Positions 59,950 through 64,000 of a DNA stretch of 64,000 bases are shown here, piece after piece (the stretch's first letter is position 1; each line of letters starts with the position of its first letter). Source of the DNA: JAGVSR01 sp963742405. GTDB taxonomy: Bacteria > Pseudomonadota > Alphaproteobacteria > Rhizobiales > Hyphomicrobiaceae. The notes beneath the pieces were generated by a model that was not told the origin of the DNA, did no database searches, and saw only the letters and a list, made by a program, of their open reading frames with translations. The translations under genes and the position numbers were made by a program. The DNA is taken from contig CAVUMB010000004.1 of NCBI GenBank assembly GCA_963742405.1, positions 62,001 to 126,000 of the forward strand. Direction: 5' to 3'.

Positions 59950-62924
59950 TCAACCGCCCAGTCGGCGCTGCCACCAGCCCCGACGAGCCGGCTGTTCGGC
60001 CGTTTCTGTTGCTGCGATCGCCTGATCGGGTGTTACGACCACGCGTTCAAGCTTTGGCTCGCTGGACACGGGTTCGCCGGTTCGACGGCGTGAAGTGTCA
60101 TCGGGCGCTTCCGTCTTGACGTGAGCCGGTGCGTCGGCTGCGCCAGGGTCGCGCGCGGCCCGTTGGACCGGCGCCGGTTGCGCTGGTGCCGCTGTCGTTC
60201 TGATATCCAGCGCGGGTTCGAATGGCGGAGTGCTGGCAATGGCGGCCGGTCCGGCAAAGTCATCAATGACATCTTCGGTGACGTGCGGCCGGGCGTGATA
60301 GCCGTTGGTCTCGTCGGCGGCTTCTGCGGGTTGGTCGCGATCCTGATCTCGATCACGCCCACGACCACGGCGGCCACCGCGGCGGCCACGGCGGCGGCGG
60401 CGAGCGCCACGATCGCCTTCACCGTCACGTGCCTCGGCCGGCGCGCGATCATCGTCGCCGCCGTCCTCGCCGACGATCTCGATCAGTTCGTTGTCGGTCT
60501 CCGTGATTTCAATGATGCCATCTTCGGACGCTTCGGCTTCATCGGCCTCACGGTCGTTGTCTAACGCATGCAGATCACCGCCCTCGCGTCCGGTTCCGTT
60601 GCGGTCGCCGCCGCGACGTCCCCTGCGGCGACGCCGGCGCCGGCCACGGCCACCCTCTTCGCGAGCTTCGCGACCTTCGCGGGGTTCGCGTCCCTCACGC
60701 GGTTCGCGGCCTTCGCGAACTCGCGGCCTTCGCGGGCTTGGGGTCTTGCACCTTCGCCATCTTCGTCGTCGCTTTCACCGACAAAGCGGACACCGTCCGA
60801 CGCGGCCGGCCGCTCGTCCACAGCGCCTTCTTGATCGCTGCCCTCGTCCTCGCCGTCAAAGCCCCAGTCCATGTTGACCGCGGAGCGCTCGGCTCGTCTT
60901 GGGGGAGCGTCGGTGCGGGCTTGGGTCTTTTCGATCGTGAAGTTGGCACCCTGCAGCTTGTCGCTGGCCTGAACTGTGATCGATATGCCGTGGTGGGCTT
61001 CGAGTTCGGTGATGAATTTGCGCTTGTTATTGAGAATATAGAGCGCGACCTGAGCGGTCGTGGTTGCAATCAGGGACGACGGGTGGCCGGCCATCAGCGC
61101 ATCCTCAATGCCGCGTAGAACGGCGAGGGCCACGCTTTCGGTCGATCGGATAATGCCTGTGCCCTGGCAGTGCGGACACTGAGTGGTCGATCCTTCGAGC
61201 ACGCCGGTCCGCAGTCGCTGACGCGACATTTCCATGAGGCCGAAGTGCGAGATGCGGCCAAGCTGAATGCGGGCCCGGTCGAAGCGCAGCGCGTCTTTTA
61301 GACGCCGCTCGACGGAGCGATTGTTGCGCTTCTCCTCCATATCGATGAAGTCGATAACAATGAGACCCGCCAAATCGCGCAGCTTTAGCTGACGTGCGAT
61401 TTCGTCGGCGGCTTCAAGGTTGGTTGCGTACGCGGTCTCTTCGATCGAGAATTCGCGTGTCGACTTGCCGGAGTTGACGTCGATGGCCACGAGGGCCTCA
61501 GTCTGGTTGATCACCAGGTAACCGCCGGACTTCAGCGTCACGAACGGACTGAACATGGCGTTCAGCTGGCGCTCGATGCCGTAGTGGTTGAACAGCGGGT
61601 CGTTCGAGGAATGGAGAAGAACGTTCTTGGCATGGCTCGGCATGAGCATGCGCATGAAGTCGCGGGCTTCCACGTGGGCCGGATCGCCGGCCACGATAAC
61701 CTCTTCGACATCCTTATTGTAAAGATCGCGGATCGAACGCTTGATCAGGTTGCCTTCTTCATAAACGAGGCTCGGCGCGGTCGATTGCAAGGTGAGGTCG
61801 CGGACACTCTCCCATAGGCGTAGGAGGTATTCGTAATCGCGCTTGATTTCCTGCTGCGTCCGGGCCGCGCCAGCCGTGCGAATGATGAGGCCCATGCCGT
61901 CCGGCACGTCGAGATCCGACGCAATCGCCTTCAGGCGCTTGCGATCTTGCGGATTGGTGATCTTGCGGCTTATGCCGCCGCCGCGGGCCGTGTTCGGCAT
62001 CAGCACGGTATAGCGACCGGCCAGTGACAAGTAGGTCGTCAGAGCGGCGCCTTTGTTGCCGCGTTCTTCCTTGACCACCTGCACCAGGATGACTTGGCGG
62101 CGCTTGATAACTTCCTGGATCTTGTAAGACCGCGGGCGGCGCCGCGGCCGCGACGGCAGTTCCTCGAGTGCATCCTCGGAACCCGTCTGCTCCACCGTTT
62201 CAGGCTCGGACGCCGTTGTGGAGACGACTTCGACGGTCTCGCTTTCGACAAGGCCGATCGGCACCGGTGCATCGTTTTCAATGGCGGTGTGATCGGTGGA
62301 TGCTTCGGTGTCCAGATCGTCGGCGTCGTCTTCGTCGTGGTCGTCGTCCTGGCCGTGGGAAGGCTCAAAGCCGCCGACAACTTCCGGTTCGGGAAGGTCC
62401 TCCGTCAGAACGTCGTCAGCACCGTGGATATCTTCGGCGCGCACGACATGGCCGTCCTCATCGTCCTGGCCGTCGTGATCGTGATCATCGCGGTCGTCGT
62501 CATGCGTGGCGACGCCGGGCTGGTCGCCGGTGCCGGGCGCGGCGTCGCGGTGCTGACCGTTCGGTGTGTGACGCTGGCGACGGCGAGCCATGCGTTCCGC
62601 ATGAGCGTCGGCGGCGGCCTCCTCGGCAGCCTCGGCGGCTGCTTCTTCGTCGAGAAGCGCCTGACGATCGGCCATCGGGATTTGGTAATAATCGGGGTGG
62701 ATTTCGTTGAAGGCAAGAAAGCCGTGACGATTACCGCCATAATCGACAAAGGCGGCCTGGAGCGAGGGCTCCACGCGGGTCACCTTGGCGAGATAGATAT
62801 TGCCGCGCAGGAGTTTGCGGGCCGCACTCTCGTAGTCGAATTCCTCTACGCGGCCGTCACGCAGGACGACGACCCGGGTCTCTTCGGGATGCGTCGCATC
62901 GATAAGCATCTTGTTGGTGGACAT
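59950..62924 (-). CDS. rne: Ribonuclease E, C-terminal part displaced by a -1 frameshift
   Basis: RNase E is the main mRNA-decay and rRNA-processing endonuclease. Seen in order: start of the S1 domain (NIYLAKVTRVEPSLQAAFVDYGGNRHGFL), an acidic His/Asp-rich insert of about 165 residues inside S1 (about 95-260), the rest of S1, the DNase I-like catalytic core (VAIDVNSGKS, LIVIDFIDMEEKRN) and the Zn-link CPHCQGTG. The frame then goes wrong: one base is missing near 60720-60723. The next frame continues with REGREP repeats, Arg-rich blocks (GARRRRRGRRGGRRGRG) and the family ending RRGWWQRRLGG at 59950. Corrected length is 991 residues. An intrinsic terminator follows. Confidence 0.95.
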
Positions 62925-63752
62925 GTTGAAAGTTCCTCGGCGCGCCGGCTGGGCATGGGGCCGGTCGAAGGCTCAAAGCCTCGTTCGGCCATCGGAATGC
63001 CGTGGGCGCGCACAGTGGGTGGGGTTGATCGAAATTGGGGTGAATTGGTCATGACTGCGCGCAGACGCTTTCCGGCTGGGCTAGCCGGGCGGCGCACACC
63101 ATCGGCTCGGAGGAGCGTCGTGGCGTTCGGATTGACTGCACGCGAATTTCGCATTTCTTCAGAGTTCAGGTTGGCCTTGGACCGGCGCGCAGGTGCGTGC
63201 CGGTCGGCAGGTTAATGGGGTAAGGGCCACGCGTCGCTTGTGGCGACAGGCACCTTTCAGGGGCGCGGCTCCGGGGCCCCCTTTCATTGGGCCCCGAGCG
63301 AGCCGCAGGCAATGGACGTCGCGTCCGTTCCGTCGCGGCGCGGCCGTTTCGGTACAAAAAACTTTGGAGGACCGTGGGTCTGGCACCGTTCCATGGGCAA
63401 TGGGAGGTGGCCGCCGCTCGAGAACTCTTCCAGTTCTTCGCCGATCCGCGCGAACACCCGTCTGATCGAACAGCCGTATGATCGACGTCGCCGCTCGGGC
63501 CAAGAGCCATAGTTCGTTGTGCGAACAATGACTTAGGTCTCTGGCGCGCGTCTTCCATCGGCTCCGACGAGGCGCGGAGAAACAGAACGCTATGGAAGTC
63601 TAACGGGTTCGCGGTCCCGGTGACAAGAGTGTTAAGCGGACCACAGGCAGCCGGAAGGTCACAAACCTCGCCTTCAGCCTGAAGCGAAACTACAAATTTT
63701 TTGTTAAGGTCTGATAAATTCTGAATTTTTTGGGGGAGTTCACTAGGGGGAG
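62925..63752. promoter_or_regulatory. Long non-coding gap: rne leader and amiC promoter
   Basis: 828 bases between the divergent rne and amiC starts with no convincing coding sequence on either strand. It holds a large hairpin (63267-63304) and a short inverted repeat GTTCG-TTGTG-CGAAC near 63511-63525. Close to amiC there is an AT-rich stretch (about 63690-63735) suited to a promoter. RNase E genes are known to have long leaders through which the enzyme controls its own mRNA; most of this gap is probably that leader. Confidence 0.6.
63267..63304 (-). promoter_or_regulatory. Stable hairpin in the rne leader
   Basis: CGGGGCCC (63272-63279) pairs with GGGCCCCG (63289-63296) around a 9-base loop. 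The outer GGCTC (63267-63271) pairs with GAGCC (63300-63304) across a 3-base bulge. It lies about 340 bases upstream of the rne start. Confidence 0.6.
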
Positions 63753-64000
63753 ATGCCGGGGTGGCTTGCCAAACCCGTTCGCGCATTTTGCGTCGTGGCT
63801 CTGTCCGCGACAGCGCTGGCTGCTGGGCAATTGACGGCCGCGGCGCAGCTGGAGACCACATTCGAAAAGAACATTGCGGAGTCTGAACCACCCGGCCAAG
63901 CGGCTCCGGGCAATCTCTCATCGGAGGCCACGGCGCTGGACGTGCTTGGCGACCGGAAAAAGACGGTGCTGCAACTCACGCTGACGCGCGGGGTGACGGC
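63753..64000 (+). CDS. N-acetylmuramoyl-L-alanine amidase with AMIN domain (start only)
   Basis: The ATG at 63753 opens a frame that stays open to the window end (82 codons). It begins with a signal peptide (RAFCVVALSATALAAGQLTAAAQ). A short linker leads to ATALDVLGDRKKTVLQLTLTRGVTA, the start of an AMIN domain as in AmiC, which targets the amidase to the septum. In alphaproteobacteria an amiC-like gene is commonly divergent from rne, which supports this call. An AGGGGG lies two bases before the ATG, closer than ideal. The catalytic domain lies outside the window. Confidence 0.75.
   Translation, partial: MPGWLAKPVRAFCVVALSATALAAGQLTAAAQLETTFEKNIAESEPPGQAAPGNLSSEATALDVLGDRKKTVLQLTLTRGVT

Noticed and set aside
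60661..60745. Tandem DNA repeat suggesting a mobile or CRISPR-like element
   Set aside because: The repeat encodes the REGREP-type protein repeats of the RNase E C-terminal region.
62094..63215. 373-residue plus-strand frame over the rne start and leader
   Set aside because: It is antisense to the conserved S1 domain of rne; the Val/Ile/Gly-rich sequence mirrors the acidic insert.
1..64000. Mobile elements, prophage, toxin-antitoxin or known defence systems
   Set aside because: No transposase, integrase, recombinase, phage structural gene, CRISPR repeat or toxin-antitoxin pair was recognised; the window is core genome plus a surface polysaccharide locus.

Overview
The window is a chromosomal segment of an alphaproteobacterium, most likely a member of the Hyphomicrobiales close to Hyphomicrobium. 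Three things support this. The tmRNA gene is circularly permuted in the alphaproteobacterial way. SspB is the alphaproteobacterial form. The 2-hydroxyacid dehydrogenase at 42.2-43.2 kb reads almost like the remembered sequence of the Hyphomicrobium methylovorum glycerate dehydrogenase (hydroxypyruvate reductase of the serine cycle), which also suggests methylotrophy. The DNA is GC-rich and densely packed. I see no insertion sequence, prophage, CRISPR array, rRNA or tRNA.

Layout. 0-5 kb: truncated sbcD, a copper-type P-ATPase and fumC. 5-15 kb: sspB beside ssrA (adaptor and tag of trans-translation), then a plus-strand run of CPBP protease, thyA, folA, hflK, hflC, DUF2065, degP, psd, pssA and rfbC. 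15-24.9 kb: a HerA-like ATPase with a soluble histidine kinase, an exbB-exbD-tonB operon preceded by a small secreted protein, and a divergent TonB-dependent receptor followed by an outer-membrane protein. 25.3-41.5 kb: a Wzx/Wzy-type exopolysaccharide locus (four glycosyltransferases, flippase, polymerase, priming transferase, co-polymerase, outer-membrane barrel, Wza-like exporter, O-acyltransferase, methyltransferase). 42-47 kb: hydroxypyruvate reductase, an outer-membrane protein, patatin, tadA, a pseudouridine synthase and rsmD. 47-58 kb: a long minus-strand run of M48 protease, DsbA-like protein, aroQ, accB, accC, an FkbM methyltransferase, aat, pgi, mutL and bactofilin. 57.8-64 kb: PAP2 protein, an M15-like peptidase, rne with a long structured leader, and the divergent start of an amiC-like amidase.

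The strongest anomaly is that seven conserved, mostly housekeeping genes (thyA, hflK, the TonB receptor, hprA, tadA, mutL, rne) are each broken by one single-base indel: six insertions and one deletion. Correcting one base restores a full-length family member every time. This pattern fits residual assembly or sequencing errors far better than gene decay, so these genes are annotated as CDS with the break stated. I found no convincing new defence or mobile system. The best candidates for uncharacterised biology are the histidine kinase/HerA-like ATPase pair, the TonB uptake cluster with its small secreted partner, the EPS locus with a co-polymerase whose P-loop has lost its lysine, and structured leaders in front of hflK, the first EPS glycosyltransferase and rne.
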